A stretch of DNA of 34,826 bases from Nitrospinota bacterium (GCA_016194325.1 JACQBS010000035.1:1-34826); one strand, 5' to 3'; counted from the stretch's first letter, positions 5,961 to 13,788 are shown. Made by a program: numbers and translations. Notes: generated by a model not told the origin, from the letters alone.

Positions 5961-6907
5961 TAATCTCTTTTTTGTTCTTTAAGATATTTATCAAAAAATT
6001 CAATGAGCCTTTTTTCATATTCTCTGCCGGCAGATATAACAGTCCCGCCGTGGGATGCACCTTTGATTATCCATAAGAATTTAGGTTCTCTGGCATTCTT
6101 AAAAAGCTCTTCTGCATCAGTTGCTGGCATCTGTGTATCTCCCTCACCTCCAATTATAAATATTGGGGTTGGTGATATCTTCTCTATAAAATGGACAGGG
6201 GCTATCTTTTCAATATCAGTTTTAAACATAATTTCGTATATCCGTATTGCTGTATATAGAAATGGGAACTTTGGAAGGAATGAGGATTTCAGTAATCTCT
6301 CACCCTGAACCTTTAGGGAGGTGAAACTACTGTCAGAGACCACTGCCTTAATATCTTTATCTTCAGATGCGGTAAGGATTGCAACTGCTGCACCGAGGGA
6401 AAAGCCATATACGCCAACCTTATCAATATCTACATCTGCCCTGGATTTTACATAATCTATGGCGCTCTTTAAGTCCATCTGCTCAAAAAATCCAAGTGAT
6501 GATGAATTACCTTTGCTTTCGCCATGACCCCTGAAATCAAAGAGAAGGACATGATAGCCTGCTTTTGATAAATAAGATGACAGCTCTGTAAAATCTGACT
6601 TATTTGCACCAAGCCCGTGACAGATTATTATGACTGGCAGTCGCAGGCTTTCAGTCTGTGGCAATTCACGCACCCTAAAGGGTGCGGCTACCGGCACCCC
6701 TTTTACAAACCATCCCTTTAAAATAATCTTATCAGGTGTAGTAAACTCTACGAATTCAAATTTAAGCCCGTAATTTGATGGAGGTATGTTAAGGGGATAT
6801 CTTGGAGGATGGGAGTTTAGGTATACAATGAGAAAACTTAAGACAAGGATTATTGTGGAAAGATATATAACTGCTTTTAGGATTACGAACATATTTTTGA
6901 AATGCAT
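5960..6907 (-). CDS. membrane-anchored alpha/beta hydrolase
   Basis: 315 residues: one N-terminal transmembrane anchor (residues 8-30), then an alpha/beta hydrolase domain. The oxyanion-hole block is CHGLGANKSDF, the substrate-side block DFRGHGESKG, the nucleophile elbow GFSLGAA, the acid GEGDTQMP, and the catalytic His ASHGG. This matches serine hydrolases of the YqkD/Bem46-like group. The catalytic domain probably faces the periplasm. Between the first strands and the oxyanion block sits an extra stretch (GVPVAAPFRVRE) encoded by a palindromic repeat identical to 23970-23994 (see repeat at 6668). TATAAT lies 12 nt before the ATG on the coding strand. The specific substrate is unknown. Confidence 0.85.
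   Translation of the reverse strand: MHFKNMFVILKAVIYLSTIILVLSFLIVYLNSHPPRYPLNIPPSNYGLKFEFVEFTTPDKIILKGWFVKGVPVAAPFRVRELPQTESLRLPVIIICHGLGANKSDFTELSSYLSKAGYHVLLFDFRGHGESKGNSSSLGFFEQMDLKSAIDYVKSRADVDIDKVGVYGFSLGAAVAILTASEDKDIKAVVSDSSFTSLKVQGERLLKSSFLPKFPFLYTAIRIYEIMFKTDIEKIAPVHFIEKISPTPIFIIGGEGDTQMPATDAEELFKNAREPKFLWIIKGASHGGTVISAGREYEKRLIEFFDKYLKEQKRD
6668..6692. repeat. 25-nt palindromic repeat inside the hydrolase gene
   Basis: The core CGCACCCTAAAGGGTGCG is a near-perfect palindrome. The full 25 nt are identical to 23970-23994 in an intergenic gap. Here the repeat lies in frame in a coding region and contributes about eight codons. Confidence 0.8.
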
Positions 6908-6940
6908 GTTATGTATGATATTATATTACATTAGTTTTAA

Positions 6941-7085
6941 GAACAAAAACCTAATCTTAGCCACAGAGACACAGAGGCACAGAGTATAAAGCAGGGAGAG
7001 GTAAAGGTAGAGGCAGAAATAATCTTTATCTTTACCTGTGCCTTTACCTTATCCTTTTTTTCTCCGTGCCTCCGTGCCTCTGTGG
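6941..7085. repeat. conserved-end palindrome (CACAGAG words)
   Basis: It begins GAACAAAAACCTAATCTTAG, then CCACAGAGACACAGAGGCAC words. The opposite arm at 7060-7085 reads CTCCGTGCCTCCGTGCCTCT then GTGGC. A second, purine-rich pair of arms (AGGTAAAGGTAGAGGC and CCTGTGCCTTTACC) is nested inside. It separates the divergent hydrolase and surE genes, a 200-nt gap with no other gene. Confidence 0.65.
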
Positions 7086-7107
7086 CAAATTTATATTAAT
7101 AAATAAA

Positions 7108-7863
7108 ATGAAAATACTTTTGACAAATGATGACGGTATAAATGCAAAGGGTTTGACAACTCTGAGGGAGAGCATAAAAGAGATTGCCGATGTAATTGTT
7201 GTTGCACCTGAGACAGAGCAGAGTGCTGTGGGACATGCCATTACATTGTCTGATCCTTTGAGGGTCAGGGAGGTTGAGAGGAATGGGGAATTTATTGGAT
7301 ACGCAGTAAATGGCACACCCGCTGACTGTATAAAGATAGCTGTTCGGGCTATATTAAAAGACCCGCCAGACATGATTGTTTCAGGGATAAATCTTGGTGC
7401 AAATATTGCTACAAATGTAATCTATTCTGGGACAGTATCTGCGGCAACAGAAGGGACAATCCTTGGGATACCGTCTATTGCAATATCCCTTGCCACATTT
7501 GTAAACCCTGATTTTTCTTTTGCTGCAAATTTTGCAAAACGATTGGCCCTCACCGCACATGAAAATGGGCTTCCTGATGGAACACTCCTGAATGTAAATG
7601 TTCCCAATATTACATCAGATAAAATAAAAGGTGTTGTGTTTACAAGACAGGGGAGTTCAAGATTCAGGGAGGAGTTTGACAAGAGGATAGACCCAAGGGG
7701 GCACATCTATTACTGGCAGGGGGGGGAGATGTTATTCTTTGATGAAGACAGTGATGCAGACAGCGGTGCGATAAAAAACGATATGGTTTCTGTCACCCCG
7801 ATTCACTATGACCTCACAGACCATAAGTTTCTTGAGAAATTGAAAAATTGGAAGATAAAGTAA
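7108..7863 (+). CDS. surE: 5'/3'-nucleotidase SurE
   Basis: 251 residues from the ATG at 7108, which gives the family-standard N-terminus KILLTNDDG with the metal-binding Asp8-Asp9. Further signature blocks are APETEQSAVGHAIT, NGTPADC and SGINLGANI followed by YSGTVSAATEG. SurE dephosphorylates nucleoside monophosphates and is usually cytosolic and divalent-metal dependent. Upstream in-frame codons in the repeat are not part of the protein. There is no clear ribosome-binding site, and a TATATT lies 10 nt upstream of the ATG. It overlaps the next gene (ogt) by 16 nt, so the two are likely co-transcribed. Confidence 0.95.
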   Translation: MKILLTNDDGINAKGLTTLRESIKEIADVIVVAPETEQSAVGHAITLSDPLRVREVERNGEFIGYAVNGTPADCIKIAVRAILKDPPDMIVSGINLGANIATNVIYSGTVSAATEGTILGIPSIAISLATFVNPDFSFAANFAKRLALTAHENGLPDGTLLNVNVPNITSDKIKGVVFTRQGSSRFREEFDKRIDPRGHIYYWQGGEMLFFDEDSDADSGAIKNDMVSVTPIHYDLTDHKFLEKLKNWKIK

Positions 7864-8384
7864 ACCTCACCTATTCTATTTTTAATACATCTTTTGGATT
7901 ATGCGGACTTGTATTGTCTGAAAATGGTGTAGCGAGGTTTATCCTGCCCGGCATGAAAAGAGATGAACTTATCTCTGCTATCCGCTATCAGCCATCAGCC
8001 ATCAGCCGTAGAAATTTTAGAGATGTTGAGGATTCTGTTAAACGATATTTTGACGGAGAAAGGATTGATTTCAACTTCCCTTTAGATTTATCTTACAGTT
8101 CATCATTCCAGAGAAGTGTCTATAAAATTACTAAAACTATACCCTACGGCGAGGTAAAGACATATAAATGGGTTGCCAAAAAAATTGGTCTGACTGATGC
8201 ATCAAGGGCTGTTGGCGGTGCATTGTCAAGGAACCCGATTCCTTTACTTATACCGTGTCATAGGGTTATAAGAGAAGACGGTGGAATGGGTGGATTTACT
8301 GCACATGGCGGAATAGATTTAAAGATGAAGATGCTAAAAATGGAGGGTGCTTTTGTCATTCCGAATGAAATGAGGAATCTCTGA
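7848..8384 (+). CDS. ogt: methylated-DNA--protein-cysteine methyltransferase
   Basis: 178 residues. The C-terminal half has the suicide-cysteine motif IPCHRVI preceded by SRAVGGALSRNP, and the helix-turn-helix entry FQRSVYKITKTIPYGEVKTY. The protein repairs O6-alkylguanine by irreversible transfer to its Cys. The start is a TTG overlapping the surE stop. No better start gives a full N-terminal domain. Two parts come from repeats: YQPSAIS in the N-terminal domain is encoded by CATCAGC heptamers, and the last residues after KMEGA are encoded by the arm of a GTCATT palindrome that also supplies the stop. The conserved core is intact, so I expect activity. Confidence 0.92.
   Translation: MEDKVNLTYSIFNTSFGLCGLVLSENGVARFILPGMKRDELISAIRYQPSAISRRNFRDVEDSVKRYFDGERIDFNFPLDLSYSSSFQRSVYKITKTIPYGEVKTYKWVAKKIGLTDASRAVGGALSRNPIPLLIPCHRVIREDGGMGGFTAHGGIDLKMKMLKMEGAFVIPNEMRNL
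7986..8007. repeat. CATCAGC heptamer tandem array inside ogt
   Basis: Three consecutive 7-nt units (TATCAGC, CATCAGC, CATCAGC) in the N-terminal domain coding region, read as YQPSAIS. Confidence 0.7.
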
Positions 8385-8429
8385 GATTGCTTCGCCTCTG
8401 AATGAATCTATCAGAGGCTCGCAATGACA
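8354..8429. repeat. GTCATT-type palindrome between ogt and the NifU-like gene
   Basis: The left arm TGTCATTCCGAATGAAATGA and the right arm ending CTCGCAATGACA pair imperfectly, with an inner AGAGGC/GCCTCT stem. It overlaps the ogt 3' end and lies between convergent genes, where it could terminate both. A second copy is at 8969-9042. Confidence 0.7.
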
Positions 8430-8436
8430 TCCTTGC

Positions 8437-8925
8437 TCAAACTGATATAACTTCTGTTATCTCCGGCACTCTTTCCCTGATAGCTGTTTCAATCCCTGCC
8501 TTTAATGTAAAGATTGCGGATGGGCATGTCCCGCATGCACCAACAAGTCTTACACTGACACTCTTTTGAGCCTCATCAATATTTACAAGCTCAACATCAC
8601 CGCCGTCCATTTGAAGATTTGGACGGATTTCATCTAATGCAGATTCTACCCTGTTTTTTAAGTCAGAGTTTGATGAATCTTTACCGCCGGTCTTTGTAAG
8701 ATTGATAATCCAGTCCTTAGGACCTTCAGCTTCATATTCCCATTTATAGCAGTCCTCATATTGCGCCTCAAACATATAGTGGAGCTGCTTCGGGTCATGG
8801 TCATTTATTATCTGGAGGGTATCACCGACATTTAATTTATCCCAGATATCAAATATTCTTTTCGGATGCCTTTCATGTGGCGGAATCACCCTTACATCAA
8901 GCTTTGTTACTTTCCCATTACTCAT
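8437..8925 (-). CDS. DUF2249 - NifU C-terminal-like fusion protein
   Basis: 162 residues from the ATG at 8925, which is 7 nt after AAGGAGG. A TTG seven codons upstream lies before this site and is rejected. Residues 7-78 match a DUF2249 domain (LDVRVIPPHERHPKRIFDIWDKL, then a paired strand region). Residues 88-162 match the NifU C-terminal scaffold, with QMDGGDVELV and the Fe-S ligand pair Cys131/Cys134 in GACGTCPSA. The NifU-like part carries or transfers Fe-S clusters. DUF2249 domains are found beside nitrogen-oxide and Fe-S related proteins, so a role in cluster assembly or repair is likely. No nif or suf genes are near. A palindromic repeat follows the stop. Confidence 0.88.
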   Translation of the reverse strand: MSNGKVTKLDVRVIPPHERHPKRIFDIWDKLNVGDTLQIINDHDPKQLHYMFEAQYEDCYKWEYEAEGPKDWIINLTKTGGKDSSNSDLKNRVESALDEIRPNLQMDGGDVELVNIDEAQKSVSVRLVGACGTCPSAIFTLKAGIETAIRERVPEITEVISV

Positions 8926-8968
8926 ACAAACCTCCTTGTTAAACAAAGATTATATAAAATTAGGTTTA

Positions 8969-9042
8969 TTGTCATTGCGAGGAGCGGAGCGACGAAGCAA
9001 TCTTAATCACTGGGAGATTCCTCGCTTCGCTCGGAATGACAA
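8969..9042. repeat. GTCATTGCGAGGAGCG-type palindrome
   Basis: TTGTCATT (8969-8976) and AATGACAA (9035-9042) form the outer stem. Inner arms are GCGAGGAGCGGAGCGACGAA and CCTCGCTTCGCTCGG. I recall very similar sequences in many unrelated environmental genomes. It fills the 8926-9110 gap, and no gene is seen there. Confidence 0.8.
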
Positions 9043-9110
9043 TATGTAACTATTTAGTTAATATAAATATACCATGCTGTAAGTGTACTTGTATGATTTA
9101 TATCATCAAA

Positions 9111-10796
9111 TTAGCAGTTCAGCTTATCATTTCTTCTATCCGGAAACTTAGCCCTTTTTGTTTTCGGCTGCCGCATAACTGAGCCGTTTCTTTTATATTT
9201 CTGATTTTCCAAAATTGCAAATGTTTTTACAACAACCTCTAAAGCCATCTCCTTTATAGTTAGTTTACCGAAGACCTTGTCGTAAAGATTCATTATAATC
9301 CTGCATTTTTCCGCCGCCTTTTCGTTCGGAGCATATTTAAAAGCGGTGGAGAGTATCGGGCGGAATCGGAGGGCGTTTTCCCGCCATGATTCAAGGCGAA
9401 GTTTCATGAACTCGTCCGGTTTCGGATTGGGATGCGGAATGTATGAAAGGGTTTTAGTGCACCACACAAGCCCTTTTTCTTCGCGATTCTTAATATCTTC
9501 CATCAATTTAAGATAACCTTTAATAGCCGTATGTGCCATGTTCAAAACGCCGGGACCGTCCGTTTGATATTTTCTTATAAAAGCGTTTTTTAAATAATGC
9601 GAAGTCTCCGGCAAGGTGAAGTGCGGATGGTGAAACCATATCTCGTTCTGCCCATGCTGCGAGGGCCATGGAATATCCATGAAAAGTTTTCCTTCCGCTT
9701 CGTAATCCTTGTAAAGCTGGGTGCCAGGAATGGGTCCGAACTGCATGAGCTGCAGTAAATCGGATTTCAAGCTTATCGCCCAGTCTATATCTTCCTCAAT
9801 CGTAAATTTATCGTGATGGTCCATGAACAGAATCGTGGAGGCAAGGACCGTTACGCCGTGGTCTTGCAGGTCTTTAATCAGCTTGAAAAGGTCAACACCG
9901 TGCGTTTTTTCAAATACATTCCATTTGGACTCAACCCCTATCCAGATGAAGTTCACACCCATCCGGACGAGGAAATCAACTCCCATTTTTGTAACTGCGT
10001 CCGCCGAAGAGAAGATGCTGAAGGTGTATGCCTTCATCTCTTTTTCCATCTCATCTACGAACTGTCTGGCCCGTACCGGACTTTTAAGATAGTTTTCGTC
10101 CATTACGCCGAAATCTTTAACCCTCAGCTTTTCAGCGGTTTTGTTGCAGGCGTCCAGCATCTCCCTGCCGGTTTTTAAAAACGAAGTGTACTGTTTTTCA
10201 AACTTGTGTGATGTTGCGCAGAAGCTGCAGGAGTTCTGGCATCCGACGCCCGGAAGGATAATTCCAGCCATCTCCAATATAGGCGCCCCGTAGACAAATT
10301 TCCTCACCGCCGAATGAACAACCGGATGTTTAATCGGTTTTTTTACATCTTCGCCGAAATACCTGCGCAGCCATGCTACCCCTTCGCCCCGGCAGACTTC
10401 GTCGTAATCCAAAATTTCCCGCAAGTTCGGGATTGCCGCCCCGTGTCCGCCCACTATTATCTTCGTTGACGGCGACTGCCTGCGGATGTATTCAGCCATC
10501 CGCCTTGCCTTAAGCACATTCGGCACTATGAACGAAATGCCGACATGCGTGTAATTACCTTTATTAATTTCTTTAGTGAAATCCTTCCACGAGGGGAAAT
10601 CCAAAACGGTTGCGGGGATATCAAGATTTTCCGCCATCAGGTACAAACCAAAACTCGGGTTGTTGGAGCGCGGCGAGTGTATCCCCTGTTCCCGCGTAAC
10701 CTGATTATTAAGGAGTTCCATTGTACACAATGCTTCGCCGTATTCGTCGGAAACACCGAAAGGTTTGAATACTCCTGTCAATAGCAATTTGACCAT
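9111..10796 (-). CDS. B12-binding-domain radical SAM protein, atypical composition
   Basis: 561 residues. Residues 1-150 fit a cobalamin-binding Rossmann domain (GGHGAAIPNLREI and CRGEGVAWLRRYFG are typical of its C-terminal edge). The radical SAM cluster motif is C186-x3-C190-x2-C193 (GCQNSCSFCATSH), followed by the GVMDENYL and GVESK blocks. Family members catalyse methyl transfers, ring closures and other steps on lipids, tetrapyrroles or natural products; the substrate here is unknown. Codon use differs from neighbours: sampled 60-base blocks at 9361 and 10381 have 33 and 35 G+C, against 18 in a block of aroA at 11221. This suggests recent transfer. No partner enzymes are adjacent and no ribosome-binding site is clear. 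Confidence 0.85.
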   Translation of the reverse strand: MVKLLLTGVFKPFGVSDEYGEALCTMELLNNQVTREQGIHSPRSNNPSFGLYLMAENLDIPATVLDFPSWKDFTKEINKGNYTHVGISFIVPNVLKARRMAEYIRRQSPSTKIIVGGHGAAIPNLREILDYDEVCRGEGVAWLRRYFGEDVKKPIKHPVVHSAVRKFVYGAPILEMAGIILPGVGCQNSCSFCATSHKFEKQYTSFLKTGREMLDACNKTAEKLRVKDFGVMDENYLKSPVRARQFVDEMEKEMKAYTFSIFSSADAVTKMGVDFLVRMGVNFIWIGVESKWNVFEKTHGVDLFKLIKDLQDHGVTVLASTILFMDHHDKFTIEEDIDWAISLKSDLLQLMQFGPIPGTQLYKDYEAEGKLFMDIPWPSQHGQNEIWFHHPHFTLPETSHYLKNAFIRKYQTDGPGVLNMAHTAIKGYLKLMEDIKNREEKGLVWCTKTLSYIPHPNPKPDEFMKLRLESWRENALRFRPILSTAFKYAPNEKAAEKCRIIMNLYDKVFGKLTIKEMALEVVVKTFAILENQKYKRNGSVMRQPKTKRAKFPDRRNDKLNC

Positions 10797-10821
10797 TGTT
10801 AGAAGTTTAAAAATTGAATCA

Positions 10822-12090
10822 TTAAATTAATTTTATTTTAGCTCCAGAGTTTTTCATTAAATCTATAAAATCTGGAAATGTAATATTTACCGCCTCGGCA
10901 CTCTCTATCTCTGTCCTCCCCTCTGCAATAAGCCCTGCAACTGACAGGCTCATTACAGCACGGTGGTCACTATGCCCGCTCACCTTAGCCCCTCTTAATT
11001 TGCTCTTTCTTATAATCAGCCCGTCGGGGAGTTCTTCAATGTCTGCACCCATCTTTGAGAGTTCTTCTCTCATTACTGCAATCCTGTCAGTCTCCTTTAT
11101 CCTTGCCTGAGGGACATTTCTTAAAATTGTCTTCCCTTCTGCAATACAGCCAACCACAGCCATTGCAGGGAGTGCATCAGGTATATCATTCATATCTATC
11201 TCCATCCCTTTTAAATTGCCGCCCTTCACCTCAATTCCTTTTTTTGTAAGATTAATATTTGCACCCATATCTTTTAATATATTGACTACCCTTTTATCAC
11301 CCTGAGTATCATCCATATCAAGCCCTTTTAAGGTTATCACAGAATTAGTGATGGCACCTGCACATAGGAAAAATGTAGCGGATGAAAAATCTGCAGGGAC
11401 TGTCTCTTTAAAGGGTTTATAAGATTGTTTACCCTTTATGAAAAATCTTTCAAGATTCTCCTCTTTATATACAATCCCCTGTTTATTCAGCCACCACATG
11501 GTCATGCCGACATACGGTTTTTCATTGAGGTCCTTCACATGAATTTCTGAATCTCCATCAGATAGGGGGCAGTTTATCAAAAGACTTGAGATAAACTGTG
11601 ATGTCATTCCGCTTACCTCTGTCTTTCCCCCCTTTAGTCTCCCCTTTACACTTATTGGAAGCCTTCCGTTATTTTCTATAGATTTTATATCTGCCCCAAG
11701 ATTATTAAGTGCATCAATCAAAGGCTGCATAGGCCTTCTCCTTGTCTGGTCGTCTCCGGTTATTGTTATTAAATCTTTTCCCAGAGATGCCGAGCCGGTA
11801 CAGAATCTTGCGGTAGTCCCTGAATTCCCCACATCAATAATCTTTTTTGCCGCCCTGATGTTACCCCCGGTTCCGCGGATAATCCACTTGTTGTCAAGCT
11901 CTTCAATCTCTGCACCAAGACATCGGCATGCCTCTACAGCAGAGAGTCCATCAGCAGATTCTAACGGGTTTATTACCTCTGAAACGCCGTCTGCAAGGGA
12001 GGCAATGAATACCGCCCGTATAGTGTGAGATTTTGAGGCAGGTATGTTTATCACACCATTTAGATTAGAAGGCTCAACAATTAGCTTCAT
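10822..12090 (-). CDS. aroA: 3-phosphoshikimate 1-carboxyvinyltransferase (EPSP synthase)
   Basis: 422 residues from the ATG at 12090. Signature blocks are PASKSHTIRA near the N-terminus, GNSGTTAR, DDQTRRRPMQPLIDAL, PADFSSATFF and ARIKETDR, all expected in the two-lobed EPSP synthase. It catalyses the sixth step of the shikimate pathway (shikimate-3-phosphate plus PEP). A TTG 12 codons upstream could extend the frame, but that region holds the promoter -10 element, so the ATG is preferred. There is no Shine-Dalgarno. TATTAT ends 7 nt before the ATG with a -35 at 17 nt, so the mRNA is probably leaderless. No other shikimate gene is adjacent. Confidence 0.95.
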   Translation of the reverse strand: MKLIVEPSNLNGVINIPASKSHTIRAVFIASLADGVSEVINPLESADGLSAVEACRCLGAEIEELDNKWIIRGTGGNIRAAKKIIDVGNSGTTARFCTGSASLGKDLITITGDDQTRRRPMQPLIDALNNLGADIKSIENNGRLPISVKGRLKGGKTEVSGMTSQFISSLLINCPLSDGDSEIHVKDLNEKPYVGMTMWWLNKQGIVYKEENLERFFIKGKQSYKPFKETVPADFSSATFFLCAGAITNSVITLKGLDMDDTQGDKRVVNILKDMGANINLTKKGIEVKGGNLKGMEIDMNDIPDALPAMAVVGCIAEGKTILRNVPQARIKETDRIAVMREELSKMGADIEELPDGLIIRKSKLRGAKVSGHSDHRAVMSLSVAGLIAEGRTEIESAEAVNITFPDFIDLMKNSGAKIKLI

Positions 12091-12097
12091 AAAATGA

Positions 12098-12126
12098 ATA
12101 ATAGCAGAGGGTATTTTTAAGAGCAA
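12098..12126 (-). promoter_or_regulatory. aroA promoter, leaderless type
   Basis: TTGCTC, 17-nt spacer, TATTAT (extended by TG at TGCTATTAT), then 7 nt to ATG. The CTCTGCTATTAT block is shared with the nadB promoter at 19791. Confidence 0.55.
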
Positions 12127-12139
12127 GAAAATTTCTGTT

Positions 12140-12256
12140 GAACAAAAACTTAATTTTAGCCACGAATTTGCACGAATATTTACGAATTAAAGAAAAGATT
12201 TTTAAAAAATTAGTGTTAATTCGTGTTCATTAGTGGCTAAAGATTTTATAAATTCC
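12140..12256. repeat. conserved-end palindrome (CACGAATTT words)
   Basis: It starts GAACAAAAACTTAATTTTAG then CCACGAATTTGCACG words. The second arm reads GTGTTAATTCGTGTTC and TTAGTGGCTAA, and it closes with TTTTATAAATTCC, an inverted version of the GGAAATTATAAAA end. The layout is the same as 756-912, but the words are different in both arms. Confidence 0.65.
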
Positions 12257-12287
12257 TTTATTATTAAAAATAAAATTTAAAAAAAGC

Positions 12288-12317
12288 TTGACAGATAAGG
12301 GGTTCAGGGTGTAAAAA
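12288..12317 (+). promoter_or_regulatory. sigma-70-type promoter of the HU gene
   Basis: A perfect TTGACA (12288-12293), 18-nt spacer and TAAAAA (12312-12317). It leaves a leader of about 40 nt ending in a G-rich site (AAGGGGGGG) upstream of ATG 12367. Confidence 0.6.
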
Positions 12318-12366
12318 TACAGAAATTCAACCATTAAAATCTATATGAGAAGGGGGGGATAAAAGG

Positions 12367-12639
12367 ATGAATAAAGCAGATTTAGTTGAGAAGATTGCAA
12401 AGGATGCAGGGCTTAGCAAGGCTGCTTCAGAGAAGGCTCTCAATGCATTCACTGATGGAGTAAAGGCGTCACTTAAAAAGGGACAGAGCGTAACTCTCGT
12501 TGGCTTTGGTACATTCGGGGTTAGCAAGAGGTCTGCAAGGATGGGTAGAAACCCGGCAACAGGTGCTACAATAAAGATTGCTGCCAGAAAAGTTGCAAAA
12601 TTTAAACCAGGTCAGGCATTAAAAGATGCAGTAAGGTAA
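12367..12639 (+). CDS. HU-family DNA-binding protein
   Basis: 90 residues, the usual length. It has the family N-terminus [18 protein letters not shown], the beta-arm entry [17 protein letters not shown], and the signature [12 protein letters not shown] ending in [13 protein letters not shown] dimers bend and compact DNA without strong sequence specificity. A good TTGACA promoter lies upstream and a bidirectional terminator downstream, so it is a single-gene unit. Subtype (HupA, HupB or IHF-like) cannot be told from this sequence. Confidence 0.96.
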   Translation: MNKADLVEKIAKDAGLSKAASEKALNAFTDGVKASLKKGQSVTLVGFGTFGVSKRSARMGRNPATGATIKIAARKVAKFKPGQALKDAVR

Positions 12640-12658
12640 TTATTTAAGAATTTTTAGG

Positions 12659-12712
12659 TTCAGGGTTCGGGGTTTTAAAAACCCCGTGCTCTGAACTCTG
12701 AATCAGTTTTTT
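12659..12712. terminator. bidirectional terminator between HU and rluD
   Basis: The stem CGGGGTTTT / AAAAACCCCG (12668-12686) is extended by TTCAGGGTT and CTGAACTCTGAA arms, then TTTTTT at 12707-12712. The left side has an A-rich complement, so it can serve the leftward rluD transcript too. The rluD stop (12703-12705) overlaps it. Confidence 0.7.
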
Positions 12713-13641
12713 CTCCTTATAAAAATCAAAATATATTTCATATCATCAGGAAGCTGTGCATTAAATTCCAAATATTTCCCTGTCTTTGGATGGATAAAAC
12801 CGAGTATGGCAGCATGAAGCATCTGCCTGGGAATAGAAATTTGACTTCTAACTTCTGTCTTCTGTCTCCCTCCATATACCCTATCTCCTGCAACCGGATG
12901 GCCAATTGCAGAGAGGTGGACACGAATCTGATGTGTTCTTCCTGTCTTTAATCTTATCTCCATGAGCGTATAATTATCAAATCTCTCAAGGACAGTAAAT
13001 TCAGTTATAGCTATCCTCCCTCTCTTTGTTTTTATAGACATCTTTTTTCTGTCCGATACATGTCTGCCTATTGGTATCTCAATTTTCTTTGAATCTTCCT
13101 TGATGATTCCTTTAACCAATGCAAGGTATTTGCGGACAATAGTCCTGTCCTTAAGCTGTTTTGAGAGGTGATTGTGTGTAAAATCATCCTTTGCTGCCAT
13201 GAGCAGCCCTGATGTGTCTTTGTCAAGCCTGTGGACAATTCCAGGCCTCTCTATGCCGCCTATGCCTGAGAGGGTGTTTCTGCAGTGATAAAGCAATGCG
13301 TTTACAAGAGTGCCGGAATAGTTTCCTGCCGCAGGGTGAACTACCATTCCAGCAGGTTTATTTATAACTATTACTGATTCATCCTCATATAATATATCTA
13401 ATGGTATTGGCTCAGGTTTTACAGTTGAGGGTTCTAATTCTGGAATCTCTATTTTAATCTCATCCCCCTCTTTGAGTTTATAACTTGATTTAGCAAATTT
13501 TCCGTTAACCGTTACATTGCCGTTATCAATTAATCGCTGGATAAATGAACGGGATAATGTTGAATCATAGGAGGAGAGGAATTTATCTATTCTCTGATTT
13601 GCAGAATCTGAAGCGATATAGATTGATTTTGTTGAAGCCAC
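12703..13641 (-). CDS. rluD: RluA-family 23S rRNA pseudouridine synthase
   Basis: 312 residues: an N-terminal S4 RNA-binding domain (about residues 13-70) and a pseudouridine synthase domain with the catalytic Asp in VHRLDKDTSGL, plus the later signature GRTHQIRVHL. The start is GTG at 13641. The protein probably modifies helix 69 of 23S rRNA, but RluD, RluC and RluA cannot be separated with certainty. Between GGR and PRQMLHA the protein has an extra stretch (QKTEVRSQIS) encoded by 7-nt ACTTCTG-type units. It ends the ileS-lspA-lgt-rluD block. A repeat fills the lgt-rluD gap and may bring a promoter. Confidence 0.9.
   Translation of the reverse strand: MASTKSIYIASDSANQRIDKFLSSYDSTLSRSFIQRLIDNGNVTVNGKFAKSSYKLKEGDEIKIEIPELEPSTVKPEPIPLDILYEDESVIVINKPAGMVVHPAAGNYSGTLVNALLYHCRNTLSGIGGIERPGIVHRLDKDTSGLLMAAKDDFTHNHLSKQLKDRTIVRKYLALVKGIIKEDSKKIEIPIGRHVSDRKKMSIKTKRGRIAITEFTVLERFDNYTLMEIRLKTGRTHQIRVHLSAIGHPVAGDRVYGGRQKTEVRSQISIPRQMLHAAILGFIHPKTGKYLEFNAQLPDDMKYILIFIRRKN
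12841..12868. repeat. 7-nt word array inside rluD
   Basis: Units TTGACTT, CTAACTT, CTGTCTT, CTGTCTC follow with no gap. On the coding strand they give the RQKTEVRSQ insertion between conserved blocks of the synthase domain. Confidence 0.7.
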
Positions 13642-13652
13642 TTATTTTAAGG

Positions 13653-13788
13653 TATAGGAAATTATAAAAGCAACCACAAGATTTCACAAGATTTACACAA
13701 GATAACGAGGAGAAATGGCTAAGAATAAGATTTTAAAATCTGTGTTAATCTGTGTCCATCTGTGGTTTCATTAAGTTTTTTGTTCTGA
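13653..13788. repeat. palindromic repeat, copy B (lgt-rluD gap)
   Basis: It shares 84 identical consecutive bases with copy A (13672-13755 = 772-855) and matches at nearly all other positions from TATAGGAAATTATAAAAG to GTTCTGA. It fills the whole gap between lgt and rluD and overlaps the last codons of lgt. The right-hand terminal repeat seen in copy A (898-912) is absent. Confidence 0.85.
13661..13689 (-). promoter_or_regulatory. promoter-like sequence inside repeat copy B, facing rluD
   Basis: On the minus strand the sequence is TTGTGA (13689-13684), 17-nt spacer, TATAAT (13666-13661), 19 nt before the rluD GTG. The same bases occur in copy A. Confidence 0.4.
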
